Source: Deltaproteobacteria bacterium (lineage in GTDB: Bacteria > Desulfobacterota > Desulfuromonadia > Desulfuromonadales > JAAYDE01). From it: DNA of 35,855 bases. The position numbers were made by a program, and so were the translations under genes. Positions 1 through 8,780 of this stretch are shown in pieces (positions within the stretch are counted from its first letter, which is position 1; each line of letters begins with the position of its first letter). Below the pieces are notes generated by a model, which made no database searches, was not told the DNA's origin, and worked only from the letters and a program-made list of their open reading frames with translations. Location of the stretch: contig JAFGOW010000051.1 in the NCBI GenBank assembly GCA_016926265.1, positions 1 through 35,855 of the forward strand, given 5' to 3'.

Positions 1-1036
1 CCCGCTCCAGGTTGTAGGAATCCTTGCTGAACTTGCCCCACGGCAGGATCGTGAGCCATTCCAGATAGTTGCGGCTGACGTTGTACTCCGGCGACGAGGA
101 TTCGATGAGCGACAGCTTCTCGATCTCCTCCCGGACGGTCTTCTCCGCCTCTTCGTTGAGCTTGAGCTTTTTGAGGCGCTCCTGGAACTTCTCCACCTCG
201 CTGGCCTTCCCCTCCTTCTCCAGCCCCAGTTCCTTCTTGATCGCCTTGAACTGTTCGCGGAGGAAGAACTCGCGCTGCTGCTGGGAAACCTTCTCCTCGA
301 TCTGCTTGGAGATCTTGCCCTGGAGCCGCGATACCTCCAGCTCCTTCTTGAGCAGCACCAGCACCCGGTCGATGCGCTTGCGGACATCGAAGGTCTCGAG
401 GATCTTCTGCAGCTCCGGTCCTTCCGAGGTGGTCAGGTTGGCGGCGAAATCAGCCAGCTTGCCGGGGTCCTCCATGCTGGAGCGGGTCAGGAAGGTCTTG
501 ATCTCCTCGGAGTAGAGGGGGTTGATCTGCACCAGCTCCTTGAGGGCGGCGATGATGGCCATGGAATAGGCCTTGAGTTCCTGGTTGACCGACAGCTCGG
601 CGGCGAAGTGGTACTTGACCTGGGCGTAGAAGCCTTCGGGGGTCTCGTGGATATCTTCGATGGTAAACCGCTCCAGGCAGTTGAAAAGAAAATTGGCGGT
701 CTCCTCGTCTACCTGGATCATCTTGAGGATGGTTCCGGCCACCCCCACGGAACAGAAGTTGTCGAGGGCATCCTCCGCCTCTGGATTCCGGGCCAGCACC
801 AGGCCGAGGGTTTTGGAAGGGGTGTTGATGGCGCGTTTTAAGGCCGCGATCTTATCCTTGCCGGTGATGGTGATGGGGATCAGCAGATTCGGGAACGCCG
901 GCCGCGGCCGGATCGGGATGACGGGGATGGCGGCCGGCAGCACCTGGGTCGCCACCACCAGACCTCCCTGGGGCGCCTCGGCAGGCTCTTCCGGGGAGAG
1001 CTGCTCGGGATCGAAAATTTTTTTGTCATCGGTCAT
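1..1036 (-). CDS. lon: Lon protease, N-terminal part (runs off left edge)
   Basis: ATP-dependent serine protease of the cytosol that degrades misfolded and regulatory proteins. The 345 codons visible cover the N-terminal substrate-binding (LON/PUA-like) domain, beginning around IPVIPIRPRPAFPNLLIP, and the helical region that leads to the AAA+ module. The coiled-coil stretch with KISKQIEEKVSQQQREFFLR and the following EQFKAIKKELG are typical of Lon, and the last residues in the window (WLTILPWGKFS) lie just before the expected Walker A. The AAA+ and protease domains are outside the window. The ATG at 1036 is preceded by AGGAGATC at good spacing. A sigma-70 promoter sits about 110 bases upstream. 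The first beta strand reads PIRPRPAFP where many Lon proteins have PLRDxVxFP, a mild divergence. Identity is confident. Confidence 0.93.
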   Translation of the reverse strand, partial: MTDDKKIFDPEQLSPEEPAEAPQGGLVVATQVLPAAIPVIPIRPRPAFPNLLIPITITGKDKIAALKRAINTPSKTLGLVLARNPEAEDALDNFCSVGVAGTILKMIQVDEETANFLFNCLERFTIEDIHETPEGFYAQVKYHFAAELSVNQELKAYSMAIIAALKELVQINPLYSEEIKTFLTRSSMEDPGKLADFAANLTTSEGPELQKILETFDVRKRIDRVLVLLKKELEVSRLQGKISKQIEEKVSQQQREFFLREQFKAIKKELGLEKEGKASEVEKFQERLKKLKLNEEAEKTVREEIEKLSLIESSSPEYNVSRNYLEWLTILPWGKFSKDSYNLER

Positions 1037-1143
1037 CGGGGATCTCCTGGCGGCGCCGGCGGCTCCCCCGCCGCAGCGGAGAAAAAACGACGGACCGGTT
1101 TCAATTTTGGGATAGTCGTCAATTGGGGTCGGGAACAAAACCA

Positions 1144-1172
1144 AAACTAATCATCCCCTGAGGGCTTGTCAA
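1144..1172 (-). promoter_or_regulatory. sigma-70 promoter for lon
   Basis: On the minus strand a TTGACA -35 box (1167-1172) is followed after 17 bases by TAGTTT (1144-1149). The -35 is perfect and the -10 keeps the key T, A and final T. Transcription would start near 1137, giving a leader of about 100 bases before the lon ATG. No sigma-32 consensus was seen here. Confidence 0.5.
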
Positions 1173-1201
1173 CCGGTCGCCCCTCGGAAGACGCGGAGCT
1201 C

Positions 1202-2554
1202 TTACACCTGGCTGGTCCACTTCTTCAGCTCCGGCACCGCCTTGAGGGTCTTGTAGACGCCGTGGTTCCAGAAAAAGGAGATGCCGGTGCTGAAGCCGCT
1301 CCGGGTCTTGATGAGGGTTTTGAGCCCCCGCTTCAGGGAGGGGAGGAAGGAGGAGAGTTCCTTGTAGGCTCTGAACAGCTGAAGATAGAGTTCATCCTCC
1401 GTCAGCCGGGCCGGTTCGTAGGTCAGGGTGAACATGTTGTAGGCGTCCCAGTCGTGGGGGTAGTCGGTGAGGCGCAGCCGCCCTTCGTCGGCCAACTGTT
1501 TATAGAGGGCGGTTCCGGGGACCGGGGTCTGGATGCAGAGCTGCACGGCGTCGACCTCGGCCTCTCGGATGAAGTCGAGGGTCCGCTCCACGGCATCCGG
1601 GGAATCGTGGTCCTGACCGAAGATGAAGGAGCCGACGATGGCGATGCCGTGGTCGTGGAGCTTCCGGATCGATTCGAGATAGTAATCGCGGGAATTGAGG
1701 TACTTGAGGTTCACCCTCTTGTTCATGGAGTTGAGGGTGTCGGCGCTGATCGATTCGAGGCCGATCATGAAGAAACGCCCCCCGGAATCGTAGACCGATT
1801 TCAGAAGCTGGTCGTGGTGGGCGATATCGATGGTGGCCTGGGCCGCCCACTCCTTTTTCAGCGGCGCCAGGCCCTCGAAGAGGCGCATCGCCCGGCTCCG
1901 GGAGTCCTCGGTATAGCCGATGATATTGTCGTCCACGAAGAAGAGGTGCCGGTTCCGGATGGTCCGGATCTCCTCCAGCACCCGATCGATGTCCCGGTAG
2001 CGGATGCGGCTGCCGTTGAAGGCTGGCACCGAGCAGAAATGGCAGTTGTGGGGGCAGCCCCGGCTGGTCTGGACGGTATCGACGAAATACTTCCCCTTCA
2101 AAAAACGGCGTTGCAGCGGTTTCATGCCACGGATGTCGGGGCGCTCCGTGACCTGGTAGATCCGCTTCAGCGCCCCCTTTTCGAAATCCTCCAGCACCGT
2201 CCGCCAGATTTCGTCGGCCTCCCCGATGACGATGGCGTCGGCGTGCCGCAGCGCCTCCTCCGGCAAAAAGGAGACATGGACGCCCCCCATCACCACCGGC
2301 ACTCCCCGTTTGCGGAATTCGGCGGCGAAGCGGTAGGCCCGGGAGGCGACGTGGGAGACGCAGGTGATGCCGACCAGATCGACGGCGGCGTCGAAATCGA
2401 CCGGCTGGTAGGCCTCGTCGATGATCTCGACCTGGAAGCGCTCCGGGGTGTTGTTGGCCAGCACCAGCAGCCCCAGCGGCGGCAGCGCCAGCGGGTTGGC
2501 GTTCTTCATGGCGCTGATCTGGTAGACGGGGTTGATCAGCAGGATCTTTTTCAT
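1202..2554 (-). CDS. B12-binding domain radical SAM protein
   Basis: Radical S-adenosylmethionine enzyme of the cobalamin-dependent class (450 aa). Residues 1-130 form a B12-binding Rossmann-like domain (KKILLINPVYQ at the start, VVMGGVHVSFLPEEAL, IGEADEIW). The [4Fe-4S] motif CxxxCxxC is at C167, C171 and C174 (SRGCPHNCHFCS), followed by a TIM-barrel core with FFVDDNIIG and FFMIGLESIS. The C-terminal part carries a conserved TPVPGTALYKQL segment common in this family. Substrate is unknown; relatives act in hopanoid, lipid, antibiotic or bacteriochlorophyll modification. The ATG at 2554 has AAAGGA upstream. It lies 193 bases downstream of the ABC-2 permease gene on the same strand and may be co-transcribed with it. 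The family call is certain, the reaction is not. Confidence 0.88.
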   Translation of the reverse strand: MKKILLINPVYQISAMKNANPLALPPLGLLVLANNTPERFQVEIIDEAYQPVDFDAAVDLVGITCVSHVASRAYRFAAEFRKRGVPVVMGGVHVSFLPEEALRHADAIVIGEADEIWRTVLEDFEKGALKRIYQVTERPDIRGMKPLQRRFLKGKYFVDTVQTSRGCPHNCHFCSVPAFNGSRIRYRDIDRVLEEIRTIRNRHLFFVDDNIIGYTEDSRSRAMRLFEGLAPLKKEWAAQATIDIAHHDQLLKSVYDSGGRFFMIGLESISADTLNSMNKRVNLKYLNSRDYYLESIRKLHDHGIAIVGSFIFGQDHDSPDAVERTLDFIREAEVDAVQLCIQTPVPGTALYKQLADEGRLRLTDYPHDWDAYNMFTLTYEPARLTEDELYLQLFRAYKELSSFLPSLKRGLKTLIKTRSGFSTGISFFWNHGVYKTLKAVPELKKWTSQV

Positions 2555-2747
2555 GGCGTTGTTTTCCTTTGGGTTTCAAGGACGGGGCGCCGGGGCCGCC
2601 GCTGTCGGGGAAAAAGGGGCGGCGGGGGGTGCGCCATGCCGCCATGCTAGAGGATCGAGGCGGCAGCGGGCAAGGGGAAACCGCCAAGGAATCGAGCCAC
2701 TCCCGGCAATACTGAACAGACCTTATCCGCAAACGGTGGCCGCCGGG

Positions 2748-3539
2748 TCAGTTCCGCAGCCGGTAGCCGGTGGCGATGAGGAGGGCGGCCCAGAGGAAGA
2801 GGCCGCCGGCCATGGCGGCGGAAATCCCGAAGGAGAGCCAGAAGGGGTTGTCGCCGCTGCCGAGCAGTGCGAAGCGGAAGCCGTCGATGAGGTAGAAGAG
2901 CGGGTTGCAGCGGGAGAGCCCTTCCCAGAAAGGGGGCAGGATCGAGACCGGGTAGAAGACCCCGCCGAAATAGATCAGGGGCAGCAGCAGGAAGTTGGTG
3001 AACATGCTGAGGGCGTCGAAGGTGTTGGCATGGATGGCGGCGATGAGGCCGAACTGGGCGAAAAGAAAGCTGGAGAGCAGCGCCATCACCAGGCCGAGGC
3101 CGGGGTACACCCAGGGCAGCGGCGCGAAACCGAGCGCGATCAGGGTAATGACGGCGCCAACCAGCATCCCTCGGAGCATGGCGGCGAGGGTGTAGGCCAG
3201 AATCAGTTGCGGCGCGGTGATGGGGGCCACCAGCAGATCGACGATGTTTCCCAGGTAGCGGGACATGAACAGCGAGGTGGAGGTGTTGGCGAAGGAGTTG
3301 TTGATGATCCCCATCAGGATCAGGCCGGGGATCACGAACTGGGCGTAGCTGAACCCCTCCAGGACCGAGATCCGCTGGCCGAGGGTGGCGCCGAACACGA
3401 ACAGGTAGAGGGAAGCGGTGATGACCGGAGCCAGCAGCGTCTGGAAGGAGACCCGCAGGAACCGCAGGACTTCCCTTTTGAGGAGGGTGAGGAAGGGAAG
3501 CCAGGGCTGGAACGGCGGCAGCGGCAGGGGGCCGGTCAT
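2748..3539 (-). CDS. ABC-2 type transporter permease (YadH-like)
   Basis: Integral inner-membrane subunit of an ABC exporter, 263 aa with about six hydrophobic segments. The segment with GIINNSFANTSTSLFMSRY and the following LLVAPITAPQLILAYTLAA are typical of the ABC-2/YadH family, which exports small molecules, lipids or polysaccharide components. The start ATG (3539) overlaps the stop of the ATPase gene by four bases (ATGA), so translation is probably coupled and the two products form one transporter. The substrate cannot be told from the sequence. Partner architecture and spacing match the E. coli yadGH pair, whose role is also poorly defined. Confidence 0.87.
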   Translation of the reverse strand: MTGPLPLPPFQPWLPFLTLLKREVLRFLRVSFQTLLAPVITASLYLFVFGATLGQRISVLEGFSYAQFVIPGLILMGIINNSFANTSTSLFMSRYLGNIVDLLVAPITAPQLILAYTLAAMLRGMLVGAVITLIALGFAPLPWVYPGLGLVMALLSSFLFAQFGLIAAIHANTFDALSMFTNFLLLPLIYFGGVFYPVSILPPFWEGLSRCNPLFYLIDGFRFALLGSGDNPFWLSFGISAAMAGGLFLWAALLIATGYRLRN

Positions 3540-4486
3540 GGCTCTGCCGCCGGGTGGTGATTCCCGTTGCCGGTGAGCTGCAGGAAAACCTCCTCCAGGT
3601 CAGGCTTGCGCATGTCGAGATCGGCGATATGGAGTCCGCCGAGAGCGAGGCGGCGGAGCCGTTCGCCGACGGCGCCGGGGCCGGCGACGGCAAAGGTGAG
3701 GTGATCCGGGTCCCAGGAGAGCAGGGAGCGGTCTTCCGCCAGCGCTGCCGGCAGCGTGGCGAGGGGCTGCGCCAGGGTCACGATGAGGCGCCGCCCCCCC
3801 AGCCGGTTCAGCAGCGTTTCCTTCCCCTCCAGGGCGACCAGCCGTCCCCGGTTCATGATGGCGATCCGTCCGCACATCTTCTCGGCCTCTTCCAGATAAT
3901 GGGTGGTGAGGAGCACCGTGGTCCCCTGGCCATTGATCTCCCGCACGAATTCCCACAGCGAGCGGCGCAGCTCGATATCGACCCCGGCCGTCGGCTCGTC
4001 CAGGATCAGCAGCCGGGGCTTGTGGATCATCGCCTTGGCGATCATGAAGCGCCGCTTCATCCCCCCCGACAGTTCCCGCAGCGGTTTGGCGAGATGGGGG
4101 CCGAGCCCGAGCCGTTCGATCAGGGTGGCGCGCCAGCCGGGGTCGTCGGGCAGGCCGTAATAGCCGACATGGATGCGGATCGCCTGCCGGACCGTGAAGA
4201 AGTGGTCGATGACGATCTCCTGGTGCATGACCCCGACCAGCCGCCGGGCGATCAAAGCCTGGCGGCGGTTGTCGTAGCCGAAGACGGAGACCGAGCCCGT
4301 TTGGGGGCGGGTGACGCCGGTGATCATGTTGATGGTGGTGCTTTTGCCGGCGCCGTTGGGGCCGAGCAGCCCGAAGATCTCCCCCGGCGCGATCTCCAGC
4401 GAGAGATCGTCCACGGCGGCGGTGGCGCCGAATCGTTTGCCGAGATGATCGATTTTAAGGGCCGCGGCGGTCATGGTGAAGGGCAT
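3536..4486 (-). CDS. ABC transporter ATP-binding protein (YadG-like)
   Basis: Nucleotide-binding subunit of the exporter whose permease follows directly (ATGA overlap). The 316 aa protein has Walker A GPNGAGKST at about residues 42-50, a Q-loop region around MHQEIVIDHFF, the ABC signature LSGGMKRR, Walker B LLILDEPTAGVD and the H-loop LLTTHYLEEAEKMC. A C-terminal extension of about 90 residues (LEEVFLQLTG near its end) is usual for DrrA/YadG-type ATPases. I chose ATG 4486 (MPFTM) because AGGA lies ten bases upstream; ATG 4474 lacks a ribosome site. A much longer open frame continues upstream through the transporter gene in another frame and is not coding. It starts 54 bases after the Nramp-like gene and is probably co-transcribed. 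Confidence 0.9.
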   Translation of the reverse strand: MPFTMTAAALKIDHLGKRFGATAAVDDLSLEIAPGEIFGLLGPNGAGKSTTINMITGVTRPQTGSVSVFGYDNRRQALIARRLVGVMHQEIVIDHFFTVRQAIRIHVGYYGLPDDPGWRATLIERLGLGPHLAKPLRELSGGMKRRFMIAKAMIHKPRLLILDEPTAGVDIELRRSLWEFVREINGQGTTVLLTTHYLEEAEKMCGRIAIMNRGRLVALEGKETLLNRLGGRRLIVTLAQPLATLPAALAEDRSLLSWDPDHLTFAVAGPGAVGERLRRLALGGLHIADLDMRKPDLEEVFLQLTGNGNHHPAAEP

Positions 4487-4539
4487 CAATGGGTTGTCCT
4501 GGGGGGCCGGCGGGAGGGCGGCGCCCGATTGCGGTGCGT

Positions 4540-6012
4540 TCAGCGCAGGAATTTGGTGACCATCAGAACCACGCTGACGCCGATGAAGAGCAGGCAGCTC
4601 CCCCAAGAAAAGAAGGTCGCGAAGGGAGAGGGGTACCATTCCCGATTGTTTTTGGGGATGATGGCAAAGCAGTAGTACAGATTCAGAAAGAAAATCACCG
4701 GCGCGATGACCACGGCCAGCAACGAGGCGGTCAGGACCAGGGCGGTCGGCTTGGGGCCGCCGAAAATGATGATGACCGAGGTGGTCAGGGAGAACAGCAT
4801 GGTCAGGCGGTAGATGTTGTATTCCGAATACCAGATGCGGCGCTTGGCCGGGGTCAGATTGGCCGAGGCGATGCCGGGCAGTTCCGCGGTTTTCCGGAAC
4901 AGGTTCCGGCAGCAGGCTCCCACCACCCGCGGCCAGCCGTCGAAGTAGTTGAAGGCGGTGGAGAAGGCGGCGGCGAAGGCGCCCAGCAGCAGCACGATCA
5001 TCATCCAGGGGCCGACGGAGAAGATCTGGGGGTAGTCGGCTCCGTTGCCCGCACCGGGGAAGATCCAGATGGCGGCGATCAGCAGAAAGATGCAGGCGGA
5101 CAGAAAGGAGACGATCTGCCCCGCCCGGTAGTCGTAGAGGCTGGTTTTCATCCAGCGCCGGCAATAGTCGGCGGCGTGGGGGGGGAGCCGTTCCAGGTTG
5201 ACGGCCAAGTCCTCCTTGGCGGGGGCGAAGGGGTCGAAACGGGGCGCCAGGTGGAGGTTTTCCAGCAGCGGGCGGATGCCGGCCACCCCTCCTTTTTTGG
5301 CCCGCACCCATTCGGAAGCCTGCAGGGAGACGTCCATCCCCGTTGGAAGCAGCCCCAGGAAAGCGCCGATGATGATCCAGGATCCTTCCGGGGTGGCCGG
5401 GATGGCGAAATGACGGAAGGCCGCGAGCGGCGCCGGCTCCACCAGGTAGATCATGAGCTGGGAGACGATCAGGAGCACCGCCAGCCACTTGCAGGTCGCT
5501 TCCACCGCCAGGTAGCCGCCCCGCAGGATGATGATGACGGACAGCAGGGCCAGCAGCAAGGCGTAGACACCCATCGACAGCGGCAGTTCGAAGTAGATGG
5601 TGAAGATATAGTAACTTACCGCGGCGGCGGCGATGAGACGGCCGGCCTGGCCGATGCAGCACTGGATCAGGGTGGTCGCCAGCAGGTACCAGAGCGGCCA
5701 TTTCATCCAGGCGGTGGCGTAGGCCTCCATGATGCTTTTCCCGGTGGCGTTGGTGAAGCGGATCGCCATTTCGTAGCCGTAGTATTTGAGGATGTAGGCG
5801 ACCGGGATGACCCACAGCAGTTCGTAGCCGAAGCGCCCCCCGGCGGTGGGGGCGGTGATGATGTGACTGGTGCCGATGCCGGTCATCATGAGGATGATGC
5901 CGGGACCGAAATTCCGCAGCAGGCCGCCGAAGGTCATGCTCGGCAGTTCGAGTGCCTCCAGCGCGGCGAACCCGTCGCCTTTGCTGCTCTCCTTTTTTTC
6001 TCTGGATGACAT
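4540..6012 (-). CDS. Nramp-superfamily transporter with non-canonical metal site
   Basis: Inner-membrane transporter of the Nramp (LeuT-fold) superfamily, 490 aa with 11 or more hydrophobic helices. Family features are GPGIILMMTGIG at residues 36-47, the PTAGGRFGYELLW segment (55-67) and a TM6 region LLPTGMDVSLQASEW (221-235). The canonical TM1 motif DPGN is replaced by GTSH (47-50), and no MPH-like TM6 motif is present. These residues bind Mn2+/Fe2+ in true Nramps, so the substrate is probably different. An unusual hydrophilic insertion of about 60 residues (near 236-300) follows TM6. The ATG at 6012 has AGGAGAACC upstream. First gene of a minus-strand run with the ABC exporter. Automatic annotation would call it a divalent-metal transporter; I would not trust that. 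Confidence 0.82.
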   Translation of the reverse strand: MSSREKKESSKGDGFAALEALELPSMTFGGLLRNFGPGIILMMTGIGTSHIITAPTAGGRFGYELLWVIPVAYILKYYGYEMAIRFTNATGKSIMEAYATAWMKWPLWYLLATTLIQCCIGQAGRLIAAAAVSYYIFTIYFELPLSMGVYALLLALLSVIIILRGGYLAVEATCKWLAVLLIVSQLMIYLVEPAPLAAFRHFAIPATPEGSWIIIGAFLGLLPTGMDVSLQASEWVRAKKGGVAGIRPLLENLHLAPRFDPFAPAKEDLAVNLERLPPHAADYCRRWMKTSLYDYRAGQIVSFLSACIFLLIAAIWIFPGAGNGADYPQIFSVGPWMMIVLLLGAFAAAFSTAFNYFDGWPRVVGACCRNLFRKTAELPGIASANLTPAKRRIWYSEYNIYRLTMLFSLTTSVIIIFGGPKPTALVLTASLLAVVIAPVIFFLNLYYCFAIIPKNNREWYPSPFATFFSWGSCLLFIGVSVVLMVTKFLR

Positions 6013-6174
6013 GGTTCTCCTGACGGACCGTTGGAAAACCGGGCCTTGGGCCCGCGGGCGGGGTGGCTACCGGTTTCAGCACCGGCCTCGCCCTTCAAAT
6101 GCCGTGCGCCAGGGGCCAGGGAGCCGGTTGTCGCCTCCCGCGCCCTGGGTTAAGCCGGCCGGGGGCTTTGGCCT

Positions 6175-6202
6175 TTGAATTCCCTTTCCATTTCCCTATA
6201 AT
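6175..6202 (+). promoter_or_regulatory. sigma-70 promoter for the JAMM-helicase gene
   Basis: TTGAAT at 6175-6180 and a perfect TATAAT at 6197-6202, separated by 16 bases. The predicted start near 6209 leaves a leader of only about 23 bases before the ATG at 6232. Confidence 0.65.
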
Positions 6203-6231
6203 ACCAATTTTTTAAAGGGAATCGGGGTTTC

Positions 6232-8760
6232 ATGAACGAGGTTTTTTCGGAGTCGGCCCGCGATGGGATCCGGGCGGCGATCGCCGCGGCGCAGGGGAAC
6301 GAGGTCTTTCTGATCGGGGAGACGGAGGCCTCGCCGCGGGTGGAGCGGGTGGTGGTGGCGGCGCGCGGTTCCCGGGAGGCGGTGCCGGCGGTGACCTCCC
6401 GTTGCTCCTTTGGGGATGTGGTTATCCACAACCACCCTTCCGGCGATCTGCGGCCGTCGGCGCCGGACCTGGAGATTGCCGGACGCCTGGCCGGCCTCGG
6501 GGTGGCCTTCTACATTGTGGATAACCCTGTGGAAAATGTGTACAAGGTGGTGGAGCCCTTCCCCCCCCGCCGCACCCTTCCCATCGACTTCGCCGATCTG
6601 GAGCATATTTTGGCCCCCCACGGCCGCATGGCCGCCGTGCTGCCCAGTTTCGAGGAGCGGCCGGAACAGTTGCGAATGGCCTTTCTGGTGGCGGAGGCCT
6701 TCAATCAGGACAAGCTGGCGCTGGTGGAGGCGGGGACCGGGACCGGCAAGAGCCTCGCCTATCTGGCGCCGGCCATTCTCTGGGCGGCGGCCAACGGGGA
6801 GCGGGTCATCGTTTCCACCAACACCATCAATCTTCAGGAGCAGCTGCTCGGCAAGGACCTCCCCTTGCTGCGGCGCGCCACCGGCCGGTCCTTCAAAACC
6901 GCGCTGATCAAGGGACGCAGCCAGTATCTGTGCCGGCGCCGGCTGGAGGGGGCCCGTCAGGAGCCGGGCCTGTTCGAGGACCGCCAGCAGCAGGAATTGG
7001 CCCAGATCTGGGACTGGAGTCTGGAGACGGAAGAGGGGTCCCGCAGCGGGCTCCCCTTCGTTCCCAGCGATCCGGTCTGGGAGGAGGTCTGCTGCGAGGC
7101 CGATCAGTGCCTGCGGGTCCGCTGCCCGCATTTCGGCGCCTGTTTTTTCCACCGGGCGCGACGCCAGGCGGCCCAGGCCGACCTGCTGGTGGCCAACCAC
7201 GCGCTGGTGCTGACCGATCTTGCGATCCGGACCCAGACCGGCAACTTCTCCGCGGCGGCCATTCTCCCCCCCTGCGACCGCCTGATCCTGGACGAGGCCC
7301 ACCACCTGGAAGATGTGGCGACCCGGTTCTTTTCCATGGAGGTGACCCGGTTCTCCTTTGCCCGCCCTCTCCATCGGCTGCGCCACCCGAGGAAAACCGA
7401 CAAAGGTTTCCTCGCCCAGCTGCTGGTCAAGCTCGCGACTCTGCTGCCGGCCCATGAAAACGTCCTCTATGCCCGCCTGTTCGAAAAGGTTCAGGAGCTG
7501 GGGGCCGGCTGCCAGGAGTTGTACGGTCTGGCCGTCACCGAGCTGGAGGGGATTGCCGAAACGCTGCGGGCCTTTTCGGATCGCCGCGGCGGGGAGCCGG
7601 GAGAGCTCCGCTTCCGGATCACCGAGACCTTTGCCGCTTCCGACAGTTGGGAAACGATCCGGGGCCGGGTGGAAGGGCTGGCCGGGGAGACCCGTGCCCT
7701 GGTGAAAGGGGTGCGGGAGCTGCTCACCGAATGCGAGGCTCTGGAAGAGGGGTTTCAGGAGCAGCTGCTGGCGGCGATGACCGATATCGGGGCGGCCGCC
7801 GGACGGCTGGAGCGGCTGGCGGAGGCGCTGCGGGGGTTTGTGCTGCGGGAGGCGTCTCTCTGTGCCTGGATCGAGGTGGCGGAAGGGCGCATCGGCCGCG
7901 GCCGGGGGACCATCTGCCGGCTCTGCTCGGCGCCGCTGGAGGTCGCCACCCTGCTCCGCGAAGCCCTTTTTGACCGTCACCGGACCGTGATCATGACCAG
8001 CGCCACGCTGGCCGTGGGCTCTTCCTTCCGCTATCTCAAGGAGCGGGTTGGGCTCGATGCCGTCGAAACGGGTCGGCTGCTGGAGCTGCGGCTCCCCTCC
8101 CCTTTCGACTTTCAGCGCCAGGCCCTGGTGGCGGTGCCGCGGGATCTCCCCGAACCGGGCAGCGACGGCTACCCCCGCATGGTGAGGGATCTGTGCGAAC
8201 GGGCGATCATCGCCGCCGACGGCCGGACCTTCGTGCTCTTCACCGCCTATTCGCTGCTGAAAACGGTGTTCGCCGAAACCGCGCCGGTACTCGGCGCCCG
8301 CGGCTACCACTGCCTGCGCCAGGGGGATGACGATCGCCACCGGCTGCTGAAAAGCTTCACCGAGGATTCCACCAGCGTCCTGTTCGCCACCGACTCTTTC
8401 TGGGAGGGGGTGGACGTGCCGGGGCGTTCCCTGGAGCAGATCATCATCACCCGGCTGCCGTTTAGGGTGCCGACCGATCCGGTTCTGGAGGCGCGGGCCG
8501 AGGCTCTGGAACAGGCCGGCGGCGATCCGTTCCGGGAATACACGGTGCCGCAGGCGGTGATCCGCTTCAAGCAGGGCTTCGGGCGCCTGATCCGCAGCCG
8601 GACCGACCGCGGGGTGGTGCTGATCCTCGACAGCCGGGTGGTGAACAAGAACTACGGGCGGATTTTTCTCGACTCGCTGCCGGGACCCTGCCTGGTCAGC
8701 GGCGGCGTGGAGGAGGTGTTCGCCGCCGTGGAGCGTTTTTTCGCGGCGTCGAAGGATTGA
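6232..8760 (+). CDS. DinG/XPD-family DNA helicase with N-terminal RadC-like JAMM domain
   Basis: Superfamily 2 5'-3' DNA helicase of the DinG/XPD type, 842 aa. Residues 1-110 resemble the JAMM/MPN domain of RadC: HNHPSGDLRPSAPD gives H66, H68 and D79 as metal ligands, with E24 as possible catalytic glutamate. The helicase follows: Walker A EAGTGTGKS (166-174), motif II DEAH (354-357) and late motifs SFWEGVDVPG and QGFGRLIRS. Cysteines C234, C287/C288, C293, C298 and C304 sit where DinG and XPD hold their [4Fe-4S] cluster. E. coli DinG lacks the JAMM part and Gram-positive DinG has an exonuclease there instead. Likely role: unwinding R-loops or D-loops at stalled forks. The function of the JAMM domain is unknown. 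It is monocistronic, convergent with the next gene. Confidence 0.93.
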   Translation: MNEVFSESARDGIRAAIAAAQGNEVFLIGETEASPRVERVVVAARGSREAVPAVTSRCSFGDVVIHNHPSGDLRPSAPDLEIAGRLAGLGVAFYIVDNPVENVYKVVEPFPPRRTLPIDFADLEHILAPHGRMAAVLPSFEERPEQLRMAFLVAEAFNQDKLALVEAGTGTGKSLAYLAPAILWAAANGERVIVSTNTINLQEQLLGKDLPLLRRATGRSFKTALIKGRSQYLCRRRLEGARQEPGLFEDRQQQELAQIWDWSLETEEGSRSGLPFVPSDPVWEEVCCEADQCLRVRCPHFGACFFHRARRQAAQADLLVANHALVLTDLAIRTQTGNFSAAAILPPCDRLILDEAHHLEDVATRFFSMEVTRFSFARPLHRLRHPRKTDKGFLAQLLVKLATLLPAHENVLYARLFEKVQELGAGCQELYGLAVTELEGIAETLRAFSDRRGGEPGELRFRITETFAASDSWETIRGRVEGLAGETRALVKGVRELLTECEALEEGFQEQLLAAMTDIGAAAGRLERLAEALRGFVLREASLCAWIEVAEGRIGRGRGTICRLCSAPLEVATLLREALFDRHRTVIMTSATLAVGSSFRYLKERVGLDAVETGRLLELRLPSPFDFQRQALVAVPRDLPEPGSDGYPRMVRDLCERAIIAADGRTFVLFTAYSLLKTVFAETAPVLGARGYHCLRQGDDDRHRLLKSFTEDSTSVLFATDSFWEGVDVPGRSLEQIIITRLPFRVPTDPVLEARAEALEQAGGDPFREYTVPQAVIRFKQGFGRLIRSRTDRGVVLILDSRVVNKNYGRIFLDSLPGPCLVSGGVEEVFAAVERFFAASKD

Positions 8761-8780
8761 CCGGAAAGGAAGCGGCAGGA

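Noticed and set aside
2596-2622. GC-rich inverted repeat GCCGCC...GGCGGC between the ABC permease and radical SAM genes
   Set aside because: No T-run on either strand and surrounded by similar GC-rich repeats; not a convincing terminator.
1166-2650. Long plus-strand open frame (494 codons) opposite the radical SAM gene
   Set aside because: It mirrors a clear radical SAM protein; its translation is a low-complexity Gly/Glu/Val mix with no domain. GC-rich codon use creates such antisense frames.
4489-6009. Plus-strand open frame of 506 codons opposite the Nramp-like gene
   Set aside because: Antisense shadow of a multi-helix membrane protein; the translation is dominated by Gly, Gln, Asp and His without recognisable structure.
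6196-8340. Minus-strand open frame of 714 codons opposite the helicase
   Set aside because: Antisense shadow; helicase motifs on the plus strand are complete, and the minus-strand product has no domain or ribosome site.
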